64,000 nucleotides of DNA from Polyangium sp. y55x31 (GTDB taxonomy: Bacteria; Myxococcota_A; Polyangia; Polyangiales; Polyangiaceae): NCBI RefSeq assembly GCF_029946505.1, contig NZ_JARZHG010000052.1:1-64000 (forward strand), given 5' to 3'. The translations under genes and the position numbers were made by a program. Positions within the stretch are counted from its first letter, which is position 1; each line of letters begins with the position of its first letter. Shown one piece after another: positions 25,638 to 34,917 of the stretch. The notes under the pieces were generated by a model. The model saw nothing but the letters and a program-made list of their open reading frames with translations, did no database searches and was not told the DNA's origin.

Positions 25638-26870
25638 TCAGCGAACCGGGCCGTGTCCCCGCGTCACCCGGAGCGCGTACGCCACGCCGTCGCGCAAGGT
25701 CCCCTTCGTGACGATCGTCCCGAGCTCCGCCCCGTTCTCCACGAACGCGCGCGCGAGCTCCGGCCCCGTCCCCGTCGCGACCACCTCCGCGCCGAGCAGC
25801 CGCGCCGCCTGCGCCGCGCGCACGAGCGCCTCGGCCGCCTCCGCGCGCGCCTCTTTCACGCCCGTGAGATCGAGGATCACGACCCTCGCGTTCTGCCGCC
25901 CGATCCCTTCGAGGAGCACGCCGAGCATCCGCTCGGCCCGCGCCGGCTCGAGCACCCCGACGAGCGGCATCACGACGACGCCCTCCGCGATCGGCACGAG
26001 CGGCGTCCCGAGCTCTTCGAGCGCCGCTTTTTGCGCCGCGATCACCTCGGCCGCGAGCTTGCGCCGCTCGTCCTCCGCGCGCCGCGGCTCCGTCAGATCC
26101 CGGATGATCGCACACCGCGCGATGCCCCGGCCTCGCTCGTCGCGCACGAGGAACGCCGTCACCTGCGCTTCGAACGTCACGCCGTCGGCGCGCTGATACG
26201 GCAGCACCCCGCTCCACGAGCCTCGCTCGAGCACCGCGGTCAGCACCTGCTCGCGGTGCACGGCCTCCGCCTGCGGCGCGAGCGTGTCGTGGACCGAGTG
26301 GCCAAGCAGATCGTCGCGCCCGAGCAGCCGTTCGAACGCCGGGTTCACGTAGACCAGCGTCCCGTCCGTCGCCGCCACGCCCATCCCGTCCGGCGCGTGG
26401 TGGATCAACGCCTCGAAGATCTGCGTCTTGCGGTGCAGGAACTCCACCCGCGTCCGGAGCTCCTCGTCGATGAGGTAGAGCGCCTCGCTCGACGAGCGGA
26501 TGAACGCGCGGATCTTCCGTGTCGCATCCGGCACGCCCGAAGCGCGTAGCTCGAGGGCCACGTCGATGAACACCTGCCGCATCGCGCCGAGCACGCCTTG
26601 CAGCGTCGACGCCGACCAGCCGCGCTGCACGGAGCTGTCGATCCAGCGCTTCCAGCTCTCGGTCGCGAACGACATGCGGCCGTCGCGGAGCGCCTCGATC
26701 GCGATGTCGACCTCCACGGCGCGATCGGCGCGGAAGGCCTCGATCGGCGCCCCGAGCGTCCCGCCGAGCGCCGAGAGCGCCTCCTGCGTCAGCCGCTCGA
26801 CGAGCTTTTCCCGGTGTGAAGCGAACGCCTCCGCGAACGACGCGGCCACCGCTGCCTCGGGCTCGCTCAT
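25638..26870 (-). CDS. RsbR-like PAS/STAS protein with both phosphosites lost
   Basis: The 410-residue protein has an N-terminal helical sensor region like that of RsbR/RsbRD proteins, a PAS domain at roughly 165-280 (APDGMGVAATDGTLVYVNPAFERLLG) and a C-terminal STAS domain (VVILDLTGVKEARAEAAEAL). In stressosome RsbR proteins the STAS domain carries Thr in the DT and AQT segments. Here they read RA and ARA, so neither site can be phosphorylated. It starts at an ATG that overlaps the previous gene's TGA (ATGA at 26867-26870), showing translational coupling with its paralogue. No RsbS or RsbT is nearby. Confidence 0.8.
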   Translation of the reverse strand: MSEPEAAVAASFAEAFASHREKLVERLTQEALSALGGTLGAPIEAFRADRAVEVDIAIEALRDGRMSFATESWKRWIDSSVQRGWSASTLQGVLGAMRQVFIDVALELRASGVPDATRKIRAFIRSSSEALYLIDEELRTRVEFLHRKTQIFEALIHHAPDGMGVAATDGTLVYVNPAFERLLGRDDLLGHSVHDTLAPQAEAVHREQVLTAVLERGSWSGVLPYQRADGVTFEAQVTAFLVRDERGRGIARCAIIRDLTEPRRAEDERRKLAAEVIAAQKAALEELGTPLVPIAEGVVVMPLVGVLEPARAERMLGVLLEGIGRQNARVVILDLTGVKEARAEAAEALVRAAQAARLLGAEVVATGTGPELARAFVENGAELGTIVTKGTLRDGVAYALRVTRGHGPVR

Positions 26871-28108
26871 CGCAGAGGCCTCGCCCCTCGACGCGTGTGC
26901 CGCTTCTGCCGCTCGTGGGCGATCGCGTGCGCCACGCCCGCGCGCAGCGTGCTCCACGTATCCATGCCGCCGAGATCCACGTCGAGATCGACCAGCGTCT
27001 TCGCCACCGCGCCACGCACGCCCGTCAGGACCACCTCCGCGCCGACGAGCTCGGCGGCCCTCGCCGCGCGCACGATCGACGCGGCCACCTCCGCGTCCAC
27101 CACCGGCACGCCCGTGATGTCCACGATCACGTGCCCCGCGCCCGTCCGCGTGATTCCTTCGAGCATCACCTCGATGATCCGCGGCGTCCGCGCCGCGTCG
27201 AGCGAGCCGACGAGGGGCATCGCCAGGACCCCTTCGGCGAGCGGCAGGAGCGGCGCGGCGAGCTCACGCAGCGCCTCGGCTTGCGCCTTTTGCATCTCCT
27301 CTTCGAGCCCGCGCCGCTGCTCCTCGGCACGCTCTTCCGGCGTCGCGTCGCGCACGAGCACGCACCGCGCGATCACCTCGCCGTCCTCCGACTTCACGCG
27401 GAACGCCTTGGCTCGCGCGTTGAACGACGTCCCGTCCGCGCGCTTGTACCGGAGGATCCCGTCCCAGTAGCCCACGCGTTGCGCGGCCTCGGCGATGTGC
27501 GCGAGCTTCGTGGCCTCGTCCGGATGCACGAAATCCGTGAAGTGCCCGCGGCCGGCCTCTTCCGAGCCCATCATCCTGCAGAACGCCGGGTTCGCGTAGA
27601 GCACCGACCCATCGGGTTTGGCGATCCCGATCCCGTCGGGCGCGTTCTCTGCGACCGCGCGGAGCACCGCCGCGCGTTTCGCCGCTTCTTCCGCCTTCGC
27701 CCGGAACGCTCGATTGAACGCCGCCGCGGCCGTGTTCATCGCGCCGACGATCCTCCGCGCGCCCACGTCCGCGCCCGGCACGCCCTCCTCCACCGCGTCG
27801 AGCACCGCGTCGAGCAGCGTTTGGCCGATATGCTCGAGCCACATGAGCACCCTGCGCCCGGTCCAGCCTCGCGCCTTCGCGAGCTCGCCGAGGCGCAGGG
27901 CCCACGCTTCCACCGCGCTTGCCTCGGGTTTTTCCGCGGTGTCGATCCACGCGTCGAAGCTCGCGTCGAGCACCGCGCGGAGCTCCGGCGGCGCCTCGCC
28001 GAGCTCCGACGACGAGGGATCCGCGCCCGTGTCCACGAGGCGCACAAGGACGTCCGAGCGCCTTTGCAACATCGCCCGTCGGAACGCGGAAACTTCTGCC
28101 CCCGACAT
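26867..28108 (-). CDS. RsbR-like PAS/STAS protein
   Basis: The 413-residue product is a paralogue of the downstream gene and has the same order: N-terminal helical region, PAS domain (APDGIGIAKPDGSVLYANPAF) and STAS domain (GHVIVDITGVPVVDAEVA). The first phosphosite is Ala instead of Thr (DAEVA), while the second is kept (AKTLVDLDVDL). These proteins build stressosome-type signalling complexes that control a partner-switching cascade. The true start is the ATG at 28108; in-frame codons upstream lie in Arg/Pro-rich sequence unlike coding. The gene is divergent from the pyrimidine operon across a 259-bp gap. Confidence 0.82.
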   Translation of the reverse strand: MSGAEVSAFRRAMLQRRSDVLVRLVDTGADPSSSELGEAPPELRAVLDASFDAWIDTAEKPEASAVEAWALRLGELAKARGWTGRRVLMWLEHIGQTLLDAVLDAVEEGVPGADVGARRIVGAMNTAAAAFNRAFRAKAEEAAKRAAVLRAVAENAPDGIGIAKPDGSVLYANPAFCRMMGSEEAGRGHFTDFVHPDEATKLAHIAEAAQRVGYWDGILRYKRADGTSFNARAKAFRVKSEDGEVIARCVLVRDATPEERAEEQRRGLEEEMQKAQAEALRELAAPLLPLAEGVLAMPLVGSLDAARTPRIIEVMLEGITRTGAGHVIVDITGVPVVDAEVAASIVRAARAAELVGAEVVLTGVRGAVAKTLVDLDVDLGGMDTWSTLRAGVAHAIAHERQKRHTRRGARPLR

Positions 28109-28367
28109 GTAGAGCCCAGCGTAAGAGCATCCTGGGCACGCTCGCAAGCATCGGCGCGGCGCTGCGTGCGCCCGAACCGTGCCTGCACGTCGACGCGGGG
28201 CGGCATACGTGGCGGCCGTGACGGGGTTCGCCCTTGGGCCTTGTCGCGGGGAGAAAATCACGGTTGATTGTGCTCGGCGCGTCTCGCGCGGGCCCCCGTC
28301 GGGGCTCGGGCCTGGCCGCGCAGGGGGGAAGGGCGAAGGCCCACGTCAGGAGGAGGATCGTCGTTTT

Positions 28368-29816
28368 ATGCGCGTGCTCGAGAACTTCATCAACGGCGCC
28401 TGGGTTGCTTCTGCGGGCACCACGTTGCTCGACGTGAAGAACCCCGCGACCGGGGAGCTTTTGGCCAAGGTCCCGCTCTCGACCTCGGCCGACGTCGACG
28501 CTGCGGTGCAGGCGGCCAAGGCTGCGTTCCCTGCGTGGCGCGCCGTCCCGCCGGTGCAGCGCGCGCGTTACCTCTTCAAGCTGAAGGGCCTCTTCGATCA
28601 GCACCGCGAGGAGATCGCGAACATCTGCACGAGCGAGCACGGCAAGACGTTCGCCGAGTCGTTCAATGATTTCGGCCGCGGCATCGAGAACGTCGAGCAC
28701 GCGTGTGGCATCCCGACGTTGCTCATGGGGCAGAGCCTCGAGGACGTCGCCTCGGGCATCGACACGCGCGTCCTGCGCCAGCCGCTCGGCGTCTTTGCGG
28801 CGATCACGCCCTTCAACTTTCCGCCGATGGTGCCGCTCTGGTTCCTCCCGTACGCGATCGCCACGGGCAACACCTTCGTGCTCAAGCCGAGCGAGCAGGT
28901 GCCGCTCTCGCAGCGCCGCATCTTCGAGCTCATCCAGCAGATCGGCCTGCCGAACGGCGTCGTGAACCTGGTGAACGGCGGCCGCGAGGTCGTCGAGGCG
29001 ATCTGCGAGCACCCGGACGTGAAGGGCGTCTCGTTCGTCGGCTCCTCGAACGTCGCGAAGATCGTCTACCGCAAGTGCGGCGAGACCGGCAAGCGCGTGC
29101 AGGCGCTCGGCGGCGCGAAGAATTTCATCGTGATCATGCCCGACGCGGACATCGAGCGCGCGGTGCAGAACGCGGTCGAGTCCTGCTACGGCTGCGCGGG
29201 CCAGCGCTGTCTCGCGGGCAGCGTGATCGTGCCCGTCGGCGACGCGTACGAGCGCGTGCGTGACGCCTTCGTCGCGTACGCGAAGAAGATCGTCCTCGGC
29301 GACGGCAAGGACCCGGCCACCACGCTCGGCCCCGTCATCTCGCGGGCGCACAGGGACCGCGTGCTCTCGTACGTCGAGAAGGGCCTGCAGGAGGGCGCGA
29401 AGCTCATCCTCGACGGCCGCAACGCCTCTGTCCCGGGCCTGCCGGACGGCAACTGGATCGGGCCGACGATCTTCGAGGACGTGCGCCCCGACATGGTGAT
29501 CGCGCGCGAGGAGATCTTCGGGCCCGTCGCGTCGTTCATGCGCGCGAAGGACCTCGACGAGGCGATCCGGCTCGCGAACGCGAGCGAATTCGGCAACGCG
29601 GCGAGCATCTACACGACGAACGGCAAGGCCGCGCGCGAGTTCGGGGCCCGCGTCGAGGCGGGTATGGTCGGCGTGAACATCGGCGTCGCTGCGCCCATGG
29701 CCTTCTTCCCGTTCGGCGGCCAGAAGGCGAGCCTCTTCGGCGACACGAAGGCCCACGGCTCGGCCGGCATCGATTTCTACACCGAGCGCAAGATCGTCAT
29801 CGAGAGGTGGTTCTAA
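28368..29816 (+). CDS. mmsA: Methylmalonate-semialdehyde dehydrogenase (CoA-acylating)
   Basis: The 482-residue aldehyde dehydrogenase has MMSDH features: FINGAWV at the N-terminus, ITPFNFPPMVPLWFLP, the Cys nucleophile Cys281 in GCAGQRCLAGS, and no catalytic Glu in the usual ALDH place (GGAKNFIVIMPDAD). The CoA-acylating family turns methylmalonate semialdehyde into propionyl-CoA and malonate semialdehyde into acetyl-CoA. These semialdehydes are the transamination products of beta-aminoisobutyrate and beta-alanine from thymine and uracil, which fits the five genes that follow. AGGAGGA lies before the ATG. Valine breakdown is the other possible role. Confidence 0.93.
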   Translation: MRVLENFINGAWVASAGTTLLDVKNPATGELLAKVPLSTSADVDAAVQAAKAAFPAWRAVPPVQRARYLFKLKGLFDQHREEIANICTSEHGKTFAESFNDFGRGIENVEHACGIPTLLMGQSLEDVASGIDTRVLRQPLGVFAAITPFNFPPMVPLWFLPYAIATGNTFVLKPSEQVPLSQRRIFELIQQIGLPNGVVNLVNGGREVVEAICEHPDVKGVSFVGSSNVAKIVYRKCGETGKRVQALGGAKNFIVIMPDADIERAVQNAVESCYGCAGQRCLAGSVIVPVGDAYERVRDAFVAYAKKIVLGDGKDPATTLGPVISRAHRDRVLSYVEKGLQEGAKLILDGRNASVPGLPDGNWIGPTIFEDVRPDMVIAREEIFGPVASFMRAKDLDEAIRLANASEFGNAASIYTTNGKAAREFGARVEAGMVGVNIGVAAPMAFFPFGGQKASLFGDTKAHGSAGIDFYTERKIVIERWF

Positions 29817-30691
29817 TGGCCAGGAAAGTCATCGGCGGGCTCATCCAGTGCGGTAACGCGCTCAATGATCCGGGCGCCTCGGTGCTCCAGATCCGCGACG
29901 CGATGTTCGAGAAGCACCTCCCGTTCATCGAGGAGGCGGGCAAGAAGGGCGTGCAGATCCTCTGCTTGCAGGAGGTCTTCAACACCCCGTATTTCTGCCC
30001 CTCGCAGGACGCGAAATGGTGCGACACGGCCGAGGCGGTCCCGAACGGCCCCACGGTCCAGCGGCTCAGCGAGTACGCGAAGAAGTACCAGATGGCGATG
30101 ATCATCCCCGTCTACGAGCGGGAGCAGGCCGGCGTGTATTACAACACGGCCGCCGTCATCGACGCGGACGGGACGTACCTCGGCAAGTACCGGAAAAACC
30201 ACATCCCGCAGACGAACGGCTTCTGGGAGAAGTATTTCTTCAAGCCGGGCAACCTCGGCTATCCCACGTTCCAGACGCGGTACGCGAAGATCGGCGTCTA
30301 CATCTGCTACGACCGCCATTTCCCCGAGGGCGCGCGCCTGCTCGGCCTGAACGGCGCCGAGATCGTGTTCAATCCCTCGGCGACCGTGGCCGGTTTGTCC
30401 CAGTACCTCTGGAAGCTCGAGCAGCCCGCGCACGCCGTGGCGAACGGGTATTACATCGCGGCGAGTAACCGCGTCGGCACCGAGGCGCCGTGGAACATCG
30501 GCAAGTTCTACGGGACCAGCTATTTCTGCGATCCGCGGGGCAATTTCCTGGCCGTCGGCAGCGAGGACCGAGACGAGCTCGTCGTCGCGGAGATGGACCT
30601 CGACCTGATCGAGGAGGTGCGGCGCACCTGGCAGTTCTATCGCGACCGCAGGCCCGAGACGTACGAGGACATGGTCAAGCTCTTGCCCTGA
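29816..30691 (+). CDS. Beta-ureidopropionase (N-carbamoyl-beta-alanine amidohydrolase)
   Basis: This 291-residue nitrilase-superfamily enzyme has the triad Glu53 (LQEVF), Lys127 (YRKNHIP) and Cys164 (YICYDRHFPEGAR). ICYDRHFPE, NPSAT and ASNRVGTE are typical of beta-alanine synthases. It hydrolyses N-carbamoyl-beta-alanine to beta-alanine, CO2 and ammonia, the third step of reductive pyrimidine breakdown. Start and upstream stop overlap (TAATG), so it is coupled to mmsA. The dihydropyrimidinase gene follows. N-carbamoylputrescine amidase is a related alternative, ruled down by context. Confidence 0.92.
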   Translation: MARKVIGGLIQCGNALNDPGASVLQIRDAMFEKHLPFIEEAGKKGVQILCLQEVFNTPYFCPSQDAKWCDTAEAVPNGPTVQRLSEYAKKYQMAMIIPVYEREQAGVYYNTAAVIDADGTYLGKYRKNHIPQTNGFWEKYFFKPGNLGYPTFQTRYAKIGVYICYDRHFPEGARLLGLNGAEIVFNPSATVAGLSQYLWKLEQPAHAVANGYYIAASNRVGTEAPWNIGKFYGTSYFCDPRGNFLAVGSEDRDELVVAEMDLDLIEEVRRTWQFYRDRRPETYEDMVKLLP

Positions 30692-30715
30692 TCGAGGGGC
30701 GTTCGGGAGGACGAG

Positions 30716-32122
30716 ATGGGCATCCTGATCAAGAACGGCGAGATCGTCACCGCCTCCGATAAGTTTGTCGGTGACGTATATTGCGATGGCGACAAGATCG
30801 TGGCGGTCGGGTCCGGGCTCGTGAAGCAGGGCGCGGACGACGTCGTCATCGACGCCTCGGGCCAGCTCGTCTTCCCGGGCGGCATCGACGCGCACGTGCA
30901 CATGGAGCTGCCGTTCATGGGCACGGAGAGCTCCGACGATTTCGAGACGGGCACCGCGGCGGGCGTCGCCGGCGGCACCACGTCGATCATCGATTTCGTC
31001 ATCCCTGCGCGCGGCCAGCATCTGCTCGACGGCCTTTCCATGTGGAAGGAGAAGGCGAAGAAGGCCGTCGCCGATTATGCCTTCCACATGGCGGTCACCT
31101 GGTGGGGCGACCGCACGAAGTCCGAGATGGAGCAATGCGTCCGCGAGGAGGGCATCCCCTCCTTCAAGACGTTCATGGCCTATCGCGGCGCGATCGGCGT
31201 CGACGACGTCGAGCTCATCCAGGTCATGCAGACCGCGAAGGACCTCGGCGCGCTCGTCACGGTGCACGCCGAGCACGGCGACGTCGTCGTCGCATTGCAG
31301 AAGAAGCTCGTGGCCGAGGGTAAGCTCGAGCCGAAATACCACGCCCTCTCGCGCCCCGCGCCCGTCGAGGGCGAGGCGACGAACCGCGCGATCATGATGG
31401 CGCGTTTGATCGGCGAGCCCATTTACATCGTCCACCTCACGTGTCGCGAGGCGCTCGACGCCGTCACCGACGCGCGCAGGCGCGGTCAGCTCGTCTTTGC
31501 CGAGACGTGCCCGCAATACCTCATCCTCGACGACTCGGTCTACGACAAACCCGATTTCGAGGGCGCGGCGTACGTCATGAGCCCGCCGATCCGGCCGAAG
31601 GGCCACCAGGATGCGCTCTGGGCGGGCATCGCCTCGGGGCTCATCCAGGTGGTCGCGACGGACCATTGCCCGTTCAATCAGGTCGGCCAGAAGGACATGG
31701 GCCGGGACAATTTCACGAAGATCCCGAACGGCGCGGCGGGCATCGAGAATCGCCTGGGCCTGCTCTGGACCTACGGCGTGCTCGGCGGCCACATCGACGT
31801 GAACCGCTTCGTGGATCTTTTCTCCACGCAGCCCGCGAAGATCTTCGGCCTCTATCCGCGCAAGGGCGCGATCGTGCCGGGCGCCGACGCCGATCTCGTG
31901 GTCTTCGATCCGAAGGGGTCGAGCGTCATCTCGGCGAAGACGCACCACCACCGCTGCGATCGCAACATCTTCGAGGGATTCGAGGTCAAGGGCAAGGTGA
32001 GCCACACCATCGTCCACGGCCGCGTCCAGTACAAGGACGGCAAGCTCGACGTCGTGCGCGGCGCGGGGCGTTATCTCCCGCGCAAGCTCGAGGCGCCGGC
32101 TGCTGCGAAGGAGCTCCGATGA
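30716..32122 (+). CDS. Dihydropyrimidinase
   Basis: The 468-residue amidohydrolase has the binuclear metal site: HVH (His60, His62) in GGIDAHVHME, the carbamylated Lys151 in FKTFMAYRG, HAEHGD, IVHLT and ATDHCPF. It opens dihydrouracil or dihydrothymine to the N-carbamoyl amino acid, supplying the previous enzyme in gene order. Length is normal for a bacterial D-hydantoinase/dihydropyrimidinase. GGGAGG precedes the ATG. The last codons overlap the preT start (ATGA at 32119-32122). Confidence 0.94.
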   Translation: MGILIKNGEIVTASDKFVGDVYCDGDKIVAVGSGLVKQGADDVVIDASGQLVFPGGIDAHVHMELPFMGTESSDDFETGTAAGVAGGTTSIIDFVIPARGQHLLDGLSMWKEKAKKAVADYAFHMAVTWWGDRTKSEMEQCVREEGIPSFKTFMAYRGAIGVDDVELIQVMQTAKDLGALVTVHAEHGDVVVALQKKLVAEGKLEPKYHALSRPAPVEGEATNRAIMMARLIGEPIYIVHLTCREALDAVTDARRRGQLVFAETCPQYLILDDSVYDKPDFEGAAYVMSPPIRPKGHQDALWAGIASGLIQVVATDHCPFNQVGQKDMGRDNFTKIPNGAAGIENRLGLLWTYGVLGGHIDVNRFVDLFSTQPAKIFGLYPRKGAIVPGADADLVVFDPKGSSVISAKTHHHRCDRNIFEGFEVKGKVSHTIVHGRVQYKDGKLDVVRGAGRYLPRKLEAPAAAKELR

Positions 32123-33498
32123 CCCATCATTCGCCGCACATCCCGGACGTCGAGGGGGACCGGCTCGAAGTCCTTTACGAGGACAAGAAGCCGCCGTACG
32201 AGGGCGCCGAGGCCATCGCCGAGGCGAACCGGTGCCTGTATTGCGTCGACGCGCCCTGCATCAAGGCGTGCCCGACCGCGATCGACATCCCCACGTTTAT
32301 CCGGAAGATCGGCACGGGCAACGTCAAGGGCGCGGCGCGCACCATTCTCACGCAGAACCTGCTCGGCAAGTCCTGCGGCCAGGTTTGTCCGGTGGAGGTC
32401 CTCTGCGCCGGCGCCTGCGTCTACAACGATTGGAACCGCGATCCGATCAAGATCGGGCGGCTCCAGCGTTATGCCGTGGAGACGGCGCTCGCCGAGGATC
32501 CGCAGCTCTTCAAGCCCAAGGCGCCCACGGGCAAGCGCGTCGCGCTCGTCGGCGCGGGCCCGGCGTCGATCGCGGCGGCCGGCTGGCTCGCGCTCGAAGG
32601 GCACGAGGTGGCCATTTACGAAAAGAAGCTCCTGCCGGGCGGGCTCAATACGCTCGGCATCGCCCCGTACAAGATGAAGGTCGAGGAGGCGCTCACGGAG
32701 ATCACGTGGGTGCTCTCGCTCGGCAACGTCGAGCTTTATCAGGGCGTGGAGATCGTCCCCGTTTCGGGCTCGCCCGAGGAGGTTTCGGTCGCGACGCTGC
32801 TCCAGCAATACGACGCGGTCTTGCTCGGCCTCGGCCTCGGCCCGGATTCGCGCCTCAAGATCCCCGGCGAGGACGGCGGCGGCGTGGTTGGCGCGACGCA
32901 CCTCATCGAGCGGCTCAAGGCCGACCCGACGCTCCGCTTCAAGGGCGTCGACCGGGCGATCATCGTCGGCGGCGGCAATACGGCCGTCGACGTCGCGCAC
33001 GAGCTCGCATTGCTCGGCATCGACGCGACCATGGTTTATCGCGGCGGCGACCACGAGCTCTCGGCCTACGAGCACGAGCTCGCGAGCGGCCGCGTCGACG
33101 GCATGAAGGTGCTCTGCGAGCGCTCGCCGGTCGCGGTTTTACGGGACAACATCGGCAAGGTCACGGGCGTCCGCGTGATCCGGACCGAGGACAAAAAGCC
33201 CGTGCCCGGCACCGAGGAGGACCTCCGGGCGGACCTCGTGGTCGTCGCGGTCGGCCAGAGCCGCGCGACCGAGGTCGCGCGCTCGTTCCCGGGCGTCGAG
33301 CTCGACACGCGCGGCCGGGTCATCGTCGATCCGAAGACCCATCGCACCGGAAACCCCAAGGTCTGGAGCGCCGGCGATTGCGTCAACGGCGGCAAGGAGG
33401 TCGTGAACGCGGTCGCCGAGGCGAAGATCGCGGTCACGAGCATGCACGCGTTTCTCATGGGCGCGGAGATGGGCGCGGAAAAGGGCGTGGGAGCCTGA
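32119..33498 (+). CDS. preT: Dihydropyrimidine dehydrogenase subunit PreT
   Basis: The 459-residue protein resembles the small subunit of glutamate synthase. It begins with a Cys-rich Fe-S region (CLYCVDAPCIKACP, CGQVCPVEVLCAGAC). An FAD-binding fold follows (ALVGAGPASIAAAGWLALEG), then an NADH-binding fold (AIIVGGGNTAVDVAHELALLG) and a closing FAD contact (VWSAGDCVNGG). With PreA it forms the NAD-dependent enzyme that reduces uracil and thymine to the dihydro forms, or the reverse. Translation is coupled to the gene before it, and preA begins three bases after its stop codon. Confidence 0.92.
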   Translation: MTHHSPHIPDVEGDRLEVLYEDKKPPYEGAEAIAEANRCLYCVDAPCIKACPTAIDIPTFIRKIGTGNVKGAARTILTQNLLGKSCGQVCPVEVLCAGACVYNDWNRDPIKIGRLQRYAVETALAEDPQLFKPKAPTGKRVALVGAGPASIAAAGWLALEGHEVAIYEKKLLPGGLNTLGIAPYKMKVEEALTEITWVLSLGNVELYQGVEIVPVSGSPEEVSVATLLQQYDAVLLGLGLGPDSRLKIPGEDGGGVVGATHLIERLKADPTLRFKGVDRAIIVGGGNTAVDVAHELALLGIDATMVYRGGDHELSAYEHELASGRVDGMKVLCERSPVAVLRDNIGKVTGVRVIRTEDKKPVPGTEEDLRADLVVVAVGQSRATEVARSFPGVELDTRGRVIVDPKTHRTGNPKVWSAGDCVNGGKEVVNAVAEAKIAVTSMHAFLMGAEMGAEKGVGA

Positions 33499-33501
33499 GA
33501 C

Positions 33502-34893
33502 ATGGCAGACTTATCGATTGATTTCGCGGGTATCAAGAGCCCGAACCCGTTCTGGCTCGCCTCGGCGCCGCCCACGAACACGGGCGACCAGGTCATGCGC
33601 GCGTTCGACGCCGGCTGGGGCGGCGCCGTGTGGAAGACGCTCGGCAATCCGATCGTCAACGTATCGAGCCGGTTCGGCGGCATCGATTACGGCAATACGC
33701 GCATGATGGGCCTGAACAACATCGAGCTCATCACGGACCGGCCGCTGGAAGTGAACCTGCGCGAGATTCGCGAGGTCAAGCGCCGGTATCCGAACCACGC
33801 CGTCATCACTTCGCTCATGGTCGAGACGAAGGAGGAGTGGAAGGAGATCATCCAGCGCGCCGAGGAGGCGGGCTCGGACGGCCACGAGCTCAATTTCGGC
33901 TGCCCGCACGGCATGTGCGAGCGCGGCATGGGCTCGGCCGTGAGCTCGGAGCCGAAGGTGCTCCGGGAGATCGCGAGCTGGGCCGTCGAATTCGCCACGA
34001 AGCCGGTCATCGTCAAGCTGAGCCCGAACGTGACGGACATCGTCGAGCCGGGCGAGGCGGTGCTCGAATCGAAGGCGCACGGGATCAGCTTGATCAACAC
34101 GATCAAGTCGATCATGGGCATCGACCTCGACCGGATGGTGCCGCTGCCGCGCGTCGGGGACGCCTCGACGAACGGCGGCTATTGCGGCCCGGCGGTCAAG
34201 CCCGTCGCGCTGCACATGGTCGGCGAGTTGACGCGGCACCCGTACATCGCGAAGCTCCCGATCTCGGGCATCGGCGGCATCTCGAACTGGCGCGACGCGG
34301 CCGAGTTCATCGCGCTCGGGTGCACGAGCGTGCAGGTGTGCACGGCGGTCATGCATTATGGCTACCGCATCGTCGAGGACATGATCGAGGGCCTGAACGA
34401 TTTCCTCGATTCGAAGGGCATGAAATCGGTCCTCGAGCTCCGGGGCCGGGCCGCGCCGCAATACAAGAACTGGGGCGAGCTCGACCTCGGGTATCGCGTC
34501 GTCGCCGACATCTCGACCGACAAATGCATCGGCTGCCAGCTCTGCTACGTCGCCTGCATGGACGGCGCGCACCAATGCATCCACCTGCCCGGCCGCACGG
34601 AGGAGCAGGCGCGCAAGGCGGGGCATACGCACATCCCGAAGCTCATCCCGGACCGCGCGGTCACGGCGAAGGGCGGAACGCCGGGCGCGCGCGTGCCGTT
34701 CGTCGACGAGGAGGAGTGCATCGGCTGCAATCTCTGCCAGCTCGTTTGCCCCGTCTCGGGTTGCATCACGATGAAGGAAGTGGCCTCGGACAAACCGCAC
34801 GAGACCTGGGACGACCGCGTCCAGCGCGGCGCCGATTTCGTACCCGGCGGACTTCACGTCACGGAGATGGAGCGCGCCAAGCGTAACGGCTGA
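33502..34893 (+). CDS. preA: Dihydropyrimidine dehydrogenase subunit PreA
   Basis: The 463-residue catalytic subunit has a dihydroorotate-dehydrogenase-type FMN barrel (SPNPFWLASAPPTNTG, GCPHGMCERGMGS with the active-site Cys, GIGGISNWRDAAEF). The C-terminal ferredoxin domain has two 4Fe-4S motifs, near residue 342 (CIGCQLCYVAC) and near 406 (CIGCNLCQLVCP). It receives electrons from PreT and reduces uracil or thymine at the 5,6 double bond, the first step of the pathway. Length agrees with enteric PreA plus a short insertion. Confidence 0.93.
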   Translation: MADLSIDFAGIKSPNPFWLASAPPTNTGDQVMRAFDAGWGGAVWKTLGNPIVNVSSRFGGIDYGNTRMMGLNNIELITDRPLEVNLREIREVKRRYPNHAVITSLMVETKEEWKEIIQRAEEAGSDGHELNFGCPHGMCERGMGSAVSSEPKVLREIASWAVEFATKPVIVKLSPNVTDIVEPGEAVLESKAHGISLINTIKSIMGIDLDRMVPLPRVGDASTNGGYCGPAVKPVALHMVGELTRHPYIAKLPISGIGGISNWRDAAEFIALGCTSVQVCTAVMHYGYRIVEDMIEGLNDFLDSKGMKSVLELRGRAAPQYKNWGELDLGYRVVADISTDKCIGCQLCYVACMDGAHQCIHLPGRTEEQARKAGHTHIPKLIPDRAVTAKGGTPGARVPFVDEEECIGCNLCQLVCPVSGCITMKEVASDKPHETWDDRVQRGADFVPGGLHVTEMERAKRNG

Positions 34894-34917
34894 TCCTACC
34901 ATTCGGGGGTTCCCTCC

